Positions 1 through 12,164 of a stretch of DNA of 64,000 bases are shown piece after piece. Source of the stretch: Gaeumannomyces sp. JS-464 (lineage: Eukaryota > Ascomycota > Sordariomycetes > Magnaporthales > Magnaporthaceae); the NCBI GenBank assembly GCA_002197995.1, contig NGZR01000004.1, forward strand, positions 1,984,001 to 2,048,000. Reading direction: 5' to 3'. Made by a program: the position numbers and the translations under genes. Each line of letters begins with the position of its first letter. Positions within the stretch are counted from its first letter, which is position 1. The notes under the pieces are model-generated. The model made no database searches. It saw only the letters and a list, made by a program, of their open reading frames with translations, and had not been told where the DNA came from.

Positions 1-25
1 AAACCAGCCACTCCTGTCGCCCAGC

Positions 26-2826
26 ATGTCTGCCGCCGTCACGCAACCACCAGTCGTCCCCCCTCGTCCTTCCAGGAGTCAGGACCGAGACCAGATGCCA
101 AAGATTCCGCCCCGCCCCGCCAACCGGCGCCTTGAGCAGTCGAGCTCGCCAAACCGGGGTCGGTTTGCGCCCTCGCCGCTCAACGACAACCCCTTGCTCT
201 CGGCCAAGAGCCCGCCCCCAGCGCTTCGGCTTCAATGGCTCAGAACCCATTGACCGCTCGTCCAGCGTGGACCTGCCCTCGCTCGGCGAGGAGGGCAAGG
301 AGTATGCCGCCTTTGCCGGCGAGAACAACTCCTCCCCCGACGGGGAGGGCTCCTCGCCTGAGCAGACTGCCAACGTCGACGAGAACCTGAAGCTTCACGC
401 GCCGAAGCCCTCTCTCCCGGCCCTGAGCGCCAAGCAGCGCGTTGCCGCCGTCACCCGCACCGACTCCGACAAGGCGGCGAGCTTTGGCATCGGCAAGCCC
501 AGCTGCGAGGATCCTGTCCCCCCCAACCGGAGTCTCAAGAAGAAGGCCAGCACCACCAGTCAGCTGTCTGCCACCACCGAAAGTCACATGGACGACGAGC
601 ATGGCATCCCAGAGATCGGCCAGCAGGTGCCCATGTACCCGCACGCTGGCGACGTGCAGGCCCCGTCCCCGGCTCCCGGCTCAGAGGGGCTGAAGCCCAA
701 GCATCACAACCGCAAGACCAGCGCTCGCGGCTTCGCCTCGGAGCTGCCCCCTGGCAGCTACGGCCTTCATGGGCACGGTGTCAAATCCCAGGACAAGCTC
801 GAGAAGGCTTATTATGAGAAGCGTCCAGAGCTTGTTCACAAGGAAAGCAACAAGCACCACCATGACCGTCCTAATGATTACTCGATGAGCCGCGAGGAGC
901 TCAATAAGATCGTGCGCGCCACTGCCGAGCGTGGAACCAGCAATGGTAGGCATATTCGGCAGCCACATCCCCTTTGTCTTGTCGCGGTGTTTATCAAGTT
1001 TTATATGGTCAATCCAAGCCCGTTTGTCCCTGGCACTAACGGATTTCCGCAGGCTTCGGAACCCCAACCGAGCAATGCGGGTGGGAGGCGATCGAGGAGT
1101 CCGCCTCGCGCATCACCTCCCCCAGGCCGGCATCAACTGCGCCCAATTCCCCGAGCTGAAGAGGCGCAGTTTTGTCGAGGGAGCAGTGTCGGACTCGGGC
1201 AAATCCGACGACCAGGTCATCCATGTCGGCGATCCTAAGAGGAGGTCGGTCATGTTTGACGACAAGTCGCCAGAGCCCCTAGAAGGCGAGGACGGTTACA
1301 CCGCCCCTATTTTGGCTGAGGACGAGGTTGCCAAGGAAGGCAACAACGCGCTCGACCTCCAACCCGCCGTTAGCCCTCCGGCAGAACGGTCTGGCAGTGC
1401 CTTCGAGATGGAGCCCTCAAGCCGCCCCAGCAGTCGTCCCGCCAGTATTTACAGGGACTCGTCCATGGATATTCGCTCCACGCCTCTAGAGGACGTCCAG
1501 GAGTACGAGCCTCTCTTCCCCGAGGATGACAAGGCGCCTGTCAAGGAGCCCCAGCCGGCCAAGAAGACGGAGGATAAGAAGCAACGGTTCCCAAGCCGCG
1601 ACATCTGGGAGGATGCCCCTGACAGTGTCCATGAGGCCGCTGAGGTCTCGACGCCGGACATTCAGCAGGACAATGAAGGCGTGTTCCCCCCTAGGGATGT
1701 CCCTGCACGTGACGACACAGAAACCCCGGCCCACGCCTTTGCCCGTCGCCAGGAGCAGCTTGCCGAAGCTGAGTCGAAGCAGAGCCCGGATGCTTTTCTG
1801 CATAGGAACCAGAAGCCTTCCTGGGTTCAAAGCCAATCTCACATCGCCAAGGAGGTTGCCAACGAGAAGCGCCCGTCGGCTAAGCGGTTTCCAAGCCGCG
1901 ACGTGTGGGAAGACACGCCCGAGAGCCTCCAGCTCGAGACGACCGTCTCCCAAGAGCAGGACGAGGCCGAGAACGCCTCGCCAGTAGAGACCAAGGCTCC
2001 TGAGCTCCCGCAGCGTCCCGTCAGGAAATCAACCGACCCTTCGTCGGCCACAACAGAAAAGCCCGTGATCCCTGAAAGGCCCAAGCCGAAGCAAACTCCT
2101 AGCGATGATGCTACGGCAGCAAAACCGACTGTTCCGGAGCGGCCTAAGCCACAAGGCCCTGCCCGGCCACGAAACAAGGGTCTGGCTCCAGCAAAGACGG
2201 CGAGACGGCAACCTCTCCTGCCGCCAAGGCTAAACCCGTCATCCCTTCCCGCCCTGGAGGTTCCAAGATTGCTGCCCTGCAAGCTGGATTCATGGCAGAT
2301 CTCAACAAGCGCCTGCAGCTCGGACCGCAGATCCCAAAGGTTGAGGAGCCTGCAGCCCAGGAGGAGCCTCCCGTTGAGCAGGAGAAGGCGCCGCTTGTGG
2401 ATGCCCGCAAGGGTCGCGCTAGGGGCCCTCAGAGGCGGGCACCCGCCAAGAGCCCGGCTCCTGCCGCCGCTTCCACTACCGCTGCTCCACCAGAAAAGCC
2501 TATGCTGAGTCTCTCATTCAGCACATCGTTGACCTTTTTCTCTATCGACCCGGATCAGGGCGATGTGAGCGTCGGGAGCAACGAGAAGCCCGCCGCGGTA
2601 GAGAAGCTTCCCATCCCCAGTGAAACCGTCGAGGAGAAGGTCAGCGCTGAGCCGGCCGCGCCTCCTGCCAAGGAGGCAGAAAAAGACAGAAACGGCAGAG
2701 AGCACCCCAGAGGCAAAACCAGAGACTCTCGCTACCAATATGGCTGGCGAGCCTGTCGTTGAGGTCGACGTGGCAGAGAAGAAGGCAGTAGAGCCAGCCA
2801 CTGCTGAAGGTGAACAGACGAACTGA
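26..2826 (+). CDS. AIM21: Aim21-like actin cortical patch protein (frame-broken)
   Basis: Resembles Altered inheritance of mitochondria protein 21, which in yeast acts with Tda2 at actin patches to cap filament barbed ends. The protein is low-complexity and proline-rich. It carries two copies of a RFPSRDxWEDxPxS motif (about 1584-1632 and 1887-1926), a third weaker copy (FPPRDVP, about 1684), proline-rich PxxPxRP stretches, and a conserved C-terminal part with DARKGRARGPQRRAP and FSIDPDQGDVSV. Exon 1 is 26-945 and exon 2 is 1053-2826; the intron (946-1052) has a GTAGGC donor and a CGCAG acceptor. The frame must change at four sites: near 215-219 (C run, one extra base), 1148-1152 (C run, one missing), 2178-2180 (G run, one missing) and 2680-2684 (A run, one extra). 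With these, the length is an exact multiple of three (about 897 residues). The start at 26 gives the expected proline-rich N-terminus. Sequencing error is more likely than a pseudogene. Confidence 0.8.
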
Positions 2827-4197
2827 CTCTGACGATCGACTGGGCTTCGTTCTCGCACACTCCCTTAACCCACCTTCTGGATAGCCCTTTCCCCTTTTTG
2901 CAAGCACAGCTGGGGGTTTTCAGATCTGGCGAGATGCGGCTTTCTGGTTGTCTGCGCCCATGATTACTGCCCGTGCTTTTCATTGATAGATTATCTCTGT
3001 TTGATTCTTTTGTTTGACGAATTATGTCTTGGTCATTGTCATACCGGTTGCCCCTCCGTCCTAATCCTGGAACCTGCGTGAAAAGCACTACAAGCATCTG
3101 ACTGAAGCAAGAGCAGCGCATCGGGAGAGGTGGCCGGACGACATTGGAAAAAGGGGGATATGAAGAATAAACGAGAAAAAAGGTGGAAAAGACACGGCTG
3201 GTAACGGCAGTTTTGATTTTTGTTTTGTTTTGATCCCTGTTACGCTTTTCTTGCTTTTCTTCTTTTTCTTTTCTTTTCTTCTCCTGCCTCCCACCCTCGT
3301 TTCCCTTTCTCCCACCTCTACCCTCCTTCTCTCCCCCAGATAGGGCACCTGTTCCTCCTCTCTTTTATCTCGTCTTAATGCCGAACACGTCTCTGCCTGG
3401 TTTCAGGGGCTGGCCCACAAGCCGGTCGTATGAGATCTGTAGAACGCAGGACCTTTCTCGGTCCCCAAGATGGTAAGGCGGGCGTTGGAGGCCAAGCCCA
3501 CTCCAAGACGTGCTTGTGAAGAGGAGGATTGGTACTGGGAGATCTAACATAATATGCGAGGCAGCACAAACCATAACCGTGTAGGCACCGTAGGCGTAAG
3601 GGTCAGTCTCGGTAGGAGAGCAGCTGGCCAGCGAGAGGAGTAGGAACGCACTAGCACGTATATGACAGGAACTTTGGAAAGAGACGTAGACTACTAACAG
3701 ACAGGCAACGAGGTATTGTAGGCCGGCGGGGACACTTGACGGAGGAAATAGGCCCTCTTGGATGAAGATGGATGAAGGGTAGGAAGGTAAAGTTGACTAG
3801 CAGAAGCGTTGCAGGCAACGATGCAACTATACAATGACATCTAGATACGAGGACACAATCTTCCAATTTGCATTCGAGATACATTCAAGTTAATGACTGC
3901 TGCCTACCTTCTCCCAATCTTGAGAGGGTAACTAAGTTTCTATCAGACTGCCCCGAGAGTTCCATCATGCGCAAACGCATATTTCGACGAGAAATGCAGA
4001 TCCATGCGCCATAATCCGTGCCATGCCAATGTAGATAGATGTCAATATGTACAGCGGTGGTTCATACTGGGGGTATCGCATTGGAAGATGTCTGCCCGTT
4101 TGTTTGCGTTATGCCGGGCGGTACTCGAAAAAGGATAACGACAAAAGAAAAAGCCAAGAGAACGTCTTGAAATGAAAATAAGAACGCTTTGCACGCT
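2827..4197. other. Convergent 3' intergenic region
   Basis: Lies between the ends of the Aim21-like gene (+) and Mcm10 (-). It holds T-rich and CT-rich stretches (about 3230-3340) typical of fungal 3' untranslated regions. No open frame here has protein-like composition or splice-linked continuation. I see no gene. Confidence 0.6.
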
Positions 4198-6773
4198 TTA
4201 CACGATAAGCAGTTCGTCGTCATCAACATCGTCCTCAACGACGACGCGGCGCAGTAGTCTGTTCCTGGTGTTTGTGGTGGCGGTAGCAGCAGGGGCCGTC
4301 TCAGTCGTTTCCTCAGCACCACCAGCGAGCTCCGCCCCGAGGCTCTCCCGCCCGGCTTCACGGATGCCCTTATCGGTGACGAAGCGGGTCTTTTTGCGGA
4401 CCGGAGAGCGGTCGTCTCGGGATCCGGAAGAAGACGCGGCAGCGGCAGCACCGGCCGGGTTTGGAGGCGGGAAAGAGATGGACGCGCCCTCCTTCATCTT
4501 GCCCAGCCTATCCCGGAGGGCGGTACCCCAGCCGAGCGAGCTGACGCCGCTGCGCGAGTTGACGGTGCTGCCGCCGGCCGTCGAGTTTGACGTGACTGAG
4601 TCGGGCCGCTTGCGCTTAGCGGGGCCGAGGTCGATGGCGGGCGTGTTCTTGGCCCGCGCCAGCAGGTCCAGGGCCGCCGCGCCCATGCCGCCGCCCGCGG
4701 AGCCGTCCGCATGGAGATGGGACGAGAAGGAGGACGCCGCCGACGATGACGCCGTCGCCGTTGCCGTGCTAGAAGGAGGCTGCACGCGCTTCTGCATGTA
4801 GTCCCTGCCGGCGCCCACGCCGTCGACGCCCAGCTTGGCAACGATGTCCTTCTCGCGCTCGCGCTGGGCGATGCGGCGCTTGAGGGCCTCGTTGCGCCCG
4901 AGCTTGTCCAGGAACTCGCCCTCGCGGTCCAGCAGCGCGGCCGAGCCGGCGGAGCGGCTGACAAAGACGCGCGATTGCGACTCGGCGTCGTACTGACCGA
5001 GCCGCGACGCCTCTTCGGCCTTCTTTGCCTTGAAATCGCGGTACGCGCGCTGGTCCCCCCGGAGCGGTACGCGCCCGCGCGCGAGTTGTGCTTCCACGGC
5101 TTGGTGGGGTCATCGGGCGGCCTCATCAGCTGCGCCATGAGCTTGCCGAAGCCGGGCCCGCTCAGCTCGACGCGGGCACTGCGCGCTTTGCTGACGGCTT
5201 CGTTGGAGTGGAACTCGCAGTACTCGGTGCGCTTCGAGTTCACCCATGCCGGGCACTTTGTGCCGTCGCGACGCACCGACTGGCAGTAGCCCAGATCGCG
5301 CGCCGTGCCGACCTCGAGGATGGAGTCGCAGTCCGAGTTGATGACGAGACTGAACTTGTTGGTGGCCTCGCGCCCCTTGGGAGGTGGCATGATGGTCGGG
5401 TTCAGAATCGCGAGCACAGTTCCTGGGGTGAGCTTCCAGAACCGGTCGAACCCGCTATTAAACAGGAACAGCTCCAGCTCGAAGCTAAAGTCAATGAGGG
5501 TCATGACCATGTACTTGCCCCGGTCGCTGGCTTTTTCCTTGCCGTCGCTATCCATGGTGGGCTTGTGGGATTTGGGGTCCGACTTGGAAGCTAGCACGGC
5601 GAAGAGCACAATATCGCACTCGTCGTCCGGCAGCGACCATTCCGGCGCCTTGACCTGCCGAAGGAAGTCCTTCAGGAGGTATACCTTCTTCCCCGTTATT
5701 GACCTGGTGAGAACCTCGTGGGGCAGAATCCTCTTTTTGAGATGGAAGCCTGAGTACGACTCGAACGAGGCATCGTCTTTGCCTGCCGGCTTGGACTTGG
5801 CTGCGTCGCACTTATCGGCGTCCTTGCCCTTGTCCCCATCATCACCAACACCCCCCAACCTGCCTCCTTTGATACTCGGCGCGGTATTGCTCCGCTTTAG
5901 GTAGCCTCCCCCGCTGCTAGCTGCCTTAGGTGGCCTATTCTCAACCCCGACAATCTCGGCACGACTGTATGTCTGTGGCCTGTCTGGGAGGTCTGGAAGT
6001 TCTGCGGCCGTGGTCTTGTAGGACTCCATCTCCTCCTTACCCACTGTGAAGGCGGTACTTCGTAGGTTTTGCACCCTCTGCTGTTTCTCCTGGCGCTTGA
6101 CCTCGTCCGTCCTGGCCAAAGCGAGGCGCTCGTTGAAGCTCAGGGGCCTCTGTGGTTGAGCGTCATCGAAACTAGACGTCCCCGCCACCCTAGATCTTTG
6201 CTGCTGCTGGGCCTGATCTTGCGACCGGCGCGCGTTGGATCCAGCCCGTTTCAACGACACATCCTGCGCCCGTAGCCCCTTGTCGATTCCGAGCGTGACT
6301 TTCAGGGGTGACCGTTGTTCCTGCTGTGGCGCTCGCTTCACGGGAGACGCGGGCACCTCGACAGAGGCCTGGGGCCGCCCCGTCTCTGCTAGCTTCTCCG
6401 CCCTCTCTGCCCTCGCCGCGGAGAACTGAGGTATCGTCCTCGAGCCCGAACTCCCTTGCACTCCCTGTGCTGACCGTGAAGCCCCGGCCCTCTGCAGCTT
6501 CTTCAGCTTTAGCTTGGCCTGGATCTCCTGCAGTTTGAGCTGCAGCATCTCCTCGTCGTCATCCGCATCGTCGTCGTCGTCGTCGTAGTCGTCGCCGAAA
6601 GACTTGTAGGACAGATTCGGTGCTGTCCTGGACGGCCTCATCTTGGAAGGCGACGGTGATGGCGAGGTGCGCTCGGCAAGACGTCGAAGGCGCTCGCGAC
6701 CACCTGGTGTCCCCATCAGGGCCTCGTGCGGAGAGCGGGGCGGCCATTGGGGTTCGGCTTCAGGTAATGGCAT
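4198..6773 (-). CDS. MCM10: Minichromosome maintenance protein 10 (Mcm10)
   Basis: Mcm10 is a replication initiation and elongation factor that binds the Mcm2-7 helicase, DNA polymerase alpha and single-stranded DNA in the nucleus. The start at 6773 gives an N-terminus containing WPPRSPHEAL. An acidic stretch and a short coiled coil (LQLKLQEIQAKLKLKKLQ) follow, then a basic linker. The central OB-fold begins at about residue 340 (KVYLLKDFLRQ, VLAILNPTIMPPP), and the CCCH zinc finger follows directly (CQSVRRDGTKCPAW, then YCEFH). The C-terminal part (DFKAKKAEEASRLGQYD, KRRIAQREREKDIVAKLG) is in another frame. The break is at a run of six C at 5055-5060, where one more base restores a single frame of about 858 residues with no intron. 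Both halves belong to the same family and the total becomes divisible by three, so I treat it as one gene with a probable homopolymer error. Confidence 0.9.
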
Positions 6774-8864
6774 CGGGATCGTCGAGGCGAGCTAGCCCGA
6801 GGTTGGCAGTTTTGCGCAACTGTGGCAGCGGGAAGGGAGAGGTCCCATAGGTATAGCGGCGGTCTGGAGAATGGGCATCAGGCCCACAGCACCACTGACA
6901 GCCAGGAAGACAGGTGCGTGACGGTGGCTTCCCAACGGTTGACGAAAAAAAAATTGGGCGCCGCTCGGTGACAGACGTCGGCAGCCGAAAATTGCGGTCT
7001 CGCCCTCGTCGGTACGACGGGTGAAATATAGGTAGGTAGGTACCACCTATGTAGTAGTCTAGTGGCGGCCGATGGGAGGGGGATCTGGTGCTGATCGATA
7101 AGGCTGATCGATAACCTCTTTCTGGGCTCCGTCGGCAATTGGATTCGATCCAGTTTGATGGATTCGACGTCGGGTTGTTGGCGGTCGGACGCCTCGCGCG
7201 TCAACGCGACCCAAGATGTGGGGCAATCTAGTCCATTTTCTGGGGCTTGACACGTGAAATCCACCTATCAAATTATGCATGACCGAGAACCGCCACCCCT
7301 GAGTTTGACGTTGGTCGTTTCTGTCAACACTCCAGCTGCATTTTGGCATGCTAACAAGCTTGAGCTTGACTTCTATCGAATTCCCGAATTAACCTTTCCG
7401 GATTTCTCGTCACATTTCCCCGTCTATCGGACGCCACTCCCACGACAGCTGGCCCTGCGCCATCATGCCCTCGCCCATGTAACTCCAGCCTGGATTTCCA
7501 GTTCTAACTCCCATGAATGGCCCCAAGCGGTACATGGGTGCATCCATCCTTTCCCAGTTTGCAAGCTCCCTGTAATGGCACATACACCGCCTGTTCAACC
7601 TCCAGCCGTCTTCTCAAACTCCAGACCACGAGTGCCTCTTCATTCCCATGTTCCCACTATATCCTCTCTCGTCTAGTCCGGGCCACGCGAAGAGGGTCCA
7701 TTTTCTGGTCCTATTGGGCTTTAAGTTCGACAACCTGGTCCACTGTATCACCGACCTGTTTGTAAGTGACCACAGACTGGGTGGTGGATCGAGCCGGGCT
7801 TTGCAGTATACTGCCCAAAAATCTGCGCGTTTCCTCACGGTGTGACATTAGTGGGGGTTTGAGTGCGGCTCGACCGCTCGCGCTCGTAATGGGCGCGGCT
7901 GTGGGTGCGGTCTCTGGTGCGACTGGGGTGCTCTGGCCCTTAGATACTTACATCACCGGAGCAGTGAGAGCGGCCGCGGCTGCCAAAGCGAGGCTCGGCC
8001 AGGGAAAGTCGTCCCTGACGCAACTTTGTATGTAAACAGGCTCATCCACGTCATCCAGTCTCATCCTGGAGCCAGGTCGATGCTCCAGGAGCCCCCATCG
8101 GAATCTGAGGGCATGACGACGGCAAGGCGTGACTGCCGAGGGTGTTGGTCGCTTTAAGGGTGACGTGAGGTCGGAGGGAGTGCGAGATTTACTGGGTTTG
8201 GTGGCCGGTTATGTATGCGGCTGGGGGCATGTTTTCCCTGTAAATGAGAAGTTTGGCGTTGACTTTCCCCTTTGCGCCGGGCTGGCAGCGACCATAACCT
8301 GACAAGCCGAACAAATCGGTAAATATATGTATCTCTGATCTCCGACGATCCGAGGTGGTGGGGAATCATCAGGGAAACAGGATCGCCTGCAGACATCACC
8401 ACGTGAGCTTGGAACTTCACCAACGTTATCGAGCAGACGTTTTCGGCATCTTCCGAGTACTGCTCTTCCGATCAACGTTCAAGCCCGCCCCGGGTAGCCA
8501 ATGTATTATGTGGAGGTTTTGTGTCGAATCCCCGGACGACCTGCCCGCCCTGCGCGTAATACAAGCCCAGGCCTTCGATGTAGGCCGCGATGCGAGGGAC
8601 GACCTGTACGAGCTTGCGGCTCTTGGGTGAAGGGTTGTCGGCTGTGTTGACGCCGTCGTTCCCGCGCGTTGGTGATTCCATGGATGAATCCGGGAATTGT
8701 TAAGGATAAACGTGGCCACCTTTCTGCAAATGTGATGCCAACGACTGTTAGGGTTAAAATCATACCCAGTTAAGCCCTTTTCAAGCCAGGATGATGTCCA
8801 GGACATCTTGGTCGTATAAGATGGGAAAGCTAATACAGGAGGCGCAGCTGATAAAACGAACGGG

Positions 8865-8899
<35 letters not shown>

Positions 8900-10538
8900 A
8901 AAAGCTCACTGCCCAGCCTCGGGGGTGGGCAGCTACGAAACCTCCTATTTGGGAGGTTTACTTCGCGACGGAAAATCCGACGTATAACCCCTACCGGGGC
9001 TCGAACCTCCAACCCAAGCGGCTAACGTAGCGGAGTACAGGTAAGGTCCCGGTGTCGACTCGACCCATCCTCATAACCGCTACACCAACTTGGCGTCCGA
9101 GGTTCGATGTCTACGGTCAACTGGGCGATAGGTTATAAGACTTAGGCCACAAGGACGGCAGGGACGAGGGAGCTCGGCGACGAGCAAGGGGGAGGGGCCA
9201 TGTATCGTTCTGCTAAAGTCGTCCCATCTCGAGGTCGGCACATCTCGAGGCCGTCCCATGTCAAGCCCACCATGGCGACCACCTTTGTTCGAGCAAGCGG
9301 TTTCATTTGCTCTCCTCCCTTTTTCTCTTCATTTTATTTCTTCTCCAGCCTCGAATCGCTTTCCCGAACACCCGAGGTATGGGTCATATACACCCTACTC
9401 TTCACCACGACTATATGAAGTTGAAAGCGTGAAGGCCAACCGTTAAAACGAGGAGGAATTACTAAAAGAACCCGACATAAAGCTTGTTTCCTTAAAGTCT
9501 TCAAGACGCGGGATGTATTAATTCAACAAAGTTCCTGGAGCAGCTTGTTTTTAACATCGATGCAGTTGCCAAGCTCACCACTTGGTGGGTGGACGTTTTT
9601 ACACTGAGGCTGACCGCTTCCAAAGTTGGTGCCTGGCCAAACCTCGATATTTACAGCCGGCGCAATTATGCTTTCAAAGTACCCAGCAACAATGCTGCGC
9701 GTGATTACCAGCAGAGATGCCATTATGATACTTTTAAGCCAAGCCTGGTTAATATTTACAAGCTCAACATGTAGGCGTCCGTCTGGGGCGCGACTAGCAG
9801 CGAGATCCCTTTTCCTGATCTCGATCTTTACGGATTGCTTTCCAGCTGTTTTTGTTCTTCTCCTTTACGGCTACTCGTTCAATCGTCCTCGGTGGCCTCG
9901 GACATGGATCCACGGGTTTTGAGCGTGGTCTCGGACTCAGGGGTACGTCAAATAGTGTGCTGTCTCTCCCCCTCTCTCGCACACAGCTGATCAGTTTTCT
10001 GTGATTGCTTGTTTTTATTTGGGATAGTGAGACTGTCTGGTCCGAGCCCGGTGACATTATTGTTTTCTGTTTGCTTGCATGTTGACCACGCTAGGAGCAT
10101 CGACGACGTGCATCAACAGACGTGGTTCAAGCGGCAGTTGCCGCATCCAATGCGGGTGGGGCACACGCCAAACGACATCGGACGCGTCTTAATCTGAGAG
10201 GGGACGCGTCACAATTGGCATTTAAGTCGCGTTTAATTGATTAATCCCTGTATGCACAAACAACCGAGCCAGCATCAGGGTTTATCGCAAGAGGCGTGCA
10301 ACCCTGCAGGCCCTGGAAAGCCTGGGCCCGGATGCATCAGATTGTTGTTGACTATGGAATTCAGAACAGTGGCTTTGATGGCTCAGTCCTCGCCCACATC
10401 CACGCTTCCGTATTTTGGATACAACACACCAGCTTGACCATCCAACCGTCGTCCTCAACGAGCCAACACCAGCTCGCATCGATCCTATTTGATTTTCTTG
10501 GGATTGGATCTTTTGCCCAATATCACTAGTGTGCACAG
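6774..10538. other. Gene-poor intergenic region
   Basis: This 3.8 kb region separates the divergent Mcm10 and RNase H2B genes. Apart from the SINE-like element near 8868-9095 and TAGG/TACC tracts near 7031-7045, I find no supported gene. Open frames are short, overlap on all strands and have no recognisable domains or splice partners. One short minus-strand stretch (about 8472-8681) looks mildly protein-like but has no start or continuation that I can defend. Confidence 0.5.
8868..9095 (-). repeat. Candidate tRNA-derived SINE with poly(T) tail
   Basis: On the minus strand a perfect RNA polymerase III A-box match (TGGTGTAGCGG, consensus TRGYNNARNNG) lies near 9077-9087. A B-box-like GGTTCGAGCCC lies about 75-85 bp downstream near 8996-9006. 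No tRNA cloverleaf can be folded: the five bases flanking the T-loop do not pair and there is no matching acceptor stem. The B box is followed by inverted repeats (CGTCGGATTTTCCGTCG; AAACCTCCCAAATAGGAGGTTT; a TGCCCA/TGGGCA hairpin) and then a run of about 28 T. This head-body-tail order is that of tRNA-related SINEs known in filamentous fungi. I see no clear target-site duplication and no second copy in the window, so the call is tentative. Confidence 0.42.
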
Positions 10539-11876
10539 ATGGCCAGAACACGGTCCACCAAAGCCGCGACGACGACGGCCAAGTCAAAGTCCAAGCCCTC
10601 CGAACCCGCGACGGCCTCGAGGCACACGCTGCCCCCCGAGTTCGAGAACCCGTCCAAGCTGCTCATCCTCCCCAAGGACGCGACGCCAGACGCACGTATT
10701 GTCTCGCTACCAAACCCGCGCTACTCGAAGCCGACGCGGTACCTGGTGTGCCCCATCACGGGCGTCTACGAATTCACAAAGATAGCAGCGCCGAAAGCGA
10801 CGCCCCGTAGCTGGCTGGTGACTCGGGACGACAGCAGCCCAGCCGCGCGCGATGGCGACGACGGCAAACAGTTCAAGCCGTGCTTTCAGGCCGAGCTCGT
10901 CAAGGGCCCCGAGCTTTTCATCGCGTCCAAAATCGACCCCGTCTTCCTACTGCTTCCCGCGCTAGCCGCCCAGCCGGCAGGCAAGTCCTCCGAGTCCGGC
11001 AAGCGCATGTTCCTCTCTAGCGATGACCACCTCGACCGCCTCGTCAAGGGCGACTCGCACCTCGGCGAGGTTCTGCGCTGGGAAAGCACCCGGAAACTGT
11101 TAGAGAGCCGGATGGCCTGCGTTTGCGACACAGTGGATGCTGGTGACGAGTCCATGTTTCGCCTCAGCGAGGCCAAACTGCTCGAGGTTTTGTTGTCAAA
11201 AGCAAAACGCGTCTCGCTGCCCAAGAGCATGCGCGAGAAGTTTGTGGTAAAGGCTCTCGAGGCTCCCGTGCTGGGGCAGAGGAGTGCGGTTGCCCCCAAG
11301 CTGGCACCGCAGTCCGCAGATCAGATGGACGCGGAGGGTGACTCAACGTCGCAGGCCGACTCGGGCGACTCTCAGTCTTCCATCGCAACAACGGACTCGT
11401 CAACCACTGCCATTTCAGACGCATCGACCGCTGCCACTTCGGTGGGAGGCGAGGCTGGCGAAAACGCCGAGGAGGTGACGGCCGCCATCGTCGCGTCGAA
11501 AGAGGTTATTGAGCTGCAGCAGTTGCGCGTTGCATTCAACTTCATTTGCTCCAGCTACGTCCCGCCCGCACTGGTCGCGGTCCTGAAGGAGCTGCTTGCC
11601 GCCGAAGGGCGGGAGACCGTCGACTTTGCGCCGCTGGACGAGTACTTGGCACGCCTCGCGAAGCTGCGCCAGGAGGCTACGCTGGCTAGGTCGGCCTCAG
11701 ACTTTACCCGCAAGAGGGCCCTCGACGAGGAACAGGAGGAGCGCGCGGAAAAGAAAAGGAAGAAGGATGAGGAGGACAAGCGCAAGAAGGTGAACGAGAG
11801 CAGAGGCGTGAGAGATCTGAAAAAAGTCAACGTCAGCGGCATGAAAAAGATGACCCATTTCTTCAAAAAGAAGTGA
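10539..11876 (+). CDS. RNH202: Ribonuclease H2 subunit B (Rnh202-like)
   Basis: Non-catalytic B subunit of the heterotrimeric RNase H2, which removes single ribonucleotides and RNA primers from DNA in the nucleus. It is an uninterrupted 445-residue frame. The N-terminal triple-barrel region contains LLILPKDATPDARIVSLPNP and a RYLVCPITGVYEFTKI segment. The helical middle starts near residue 130 (KIDPVFLLLPAL, LSSDDHLDRL, LGEVLRWEST). It is followed by a disordered linker, then by the RVAFNFICSSYVPPAL helix. The C-terminal 60 residues are strongly basic and end in MKKMTHFFKKK. The MxxMxxFF pattern is a plausible PCNA-interacting (PIP-like) motif, as found at the end of RNase H2B in other eukaryotes. 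The gene is convergent with Duo1. Confidence 0.88.
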   Translation: MARTRSTKAATTTAKSKSKPSEPATASRHTLPPEFENPSKLLILPKDATPDARIVSLPNPRYSKPTRYLVCPITGVYEFTKIAAPKATPRSWLVTRDDSSPAARDGDDGKQFKPCFQAELVKGPELFIASKIDPVFLLLPALAAQPAGKSSESGKRMFLSSDDHLDRLVKGDSHLGEVLRWESTRKLLESRMACVCDTVDAGDESMFRLSEAKLLEVLLSKAKRVSLPKSMREKFVVKALEAPVLGQRSAVAPKLAPQSADQMDAEGDSTSQADSGDSQSSIATTDSSTTAISDASTAATSVGGEAGENAEEVTAAIVASKEVIELQQLRVAFNFICSSYVPPALVAVLKELLAAEGRETVDFAPLDEYLARLAKLRQEATLARSASDFTRKRALDEEQEERAEKKRKKDEEDKRKKVNESRGVRDLKKVNVSGMKKMTHFFKKK

Positions 11877-12164
11877 CGAAAAAGGCTTTTTTTTTTTTTT
11901 TTTTTTTTTTTTTGCATATGTAATTTGTGTTGTAGGATACACGGGCGGAACTTGGTCCGATACAGGGTTGGGTTTCCAGGATAGGCGGTTGGAGTTTGGG
12001 TCCAGAATTGTATAATGAATACCTGACCTGGCGCTTCTGGCCAGATTCGTACATGTAGGAGGAGATCATCCTCTGTGCAAGATGGGTATATCCGGTGATT
12101 GTTTACCTTCATAGATGAGCTCGGGGGGGTCGGAGACAACATACAGTTGCCCGACATTGACTCA
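11877..12164. other. Short convergent 3' region with T27 run
   Basis: An uninterrupted run of 27 T (11887-11913) begins 11 bases after the RNase H2B stop codon. The remainder is the short shared 3' space with Duo1. The T run may lie in the 3' untranslated region; it is also a likely slippage site. Confidence 0.55.

Noticed and set aside
4198..5060. A separate gene downstream of Mcm10
   Set aside because: The peptide is the known Mcm10 C-terminal region displaced by one base at a C6 run.
8472..8681. Minus-strand protein-like stretch (SRKLVQVVPRIAAYIEGLGLYYAQGG)
   Set aside because: Short, with no convincing start, splice partner or family. It could be a relic, but the evidence is too weak for a feature.
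8980..9095. An intron-containing tRNA gene on the minus strand
   Set aside because: The T-arm flanks do not pair and no acceptor stem can be formed, so a tRNA-derived SINE is the better reading.
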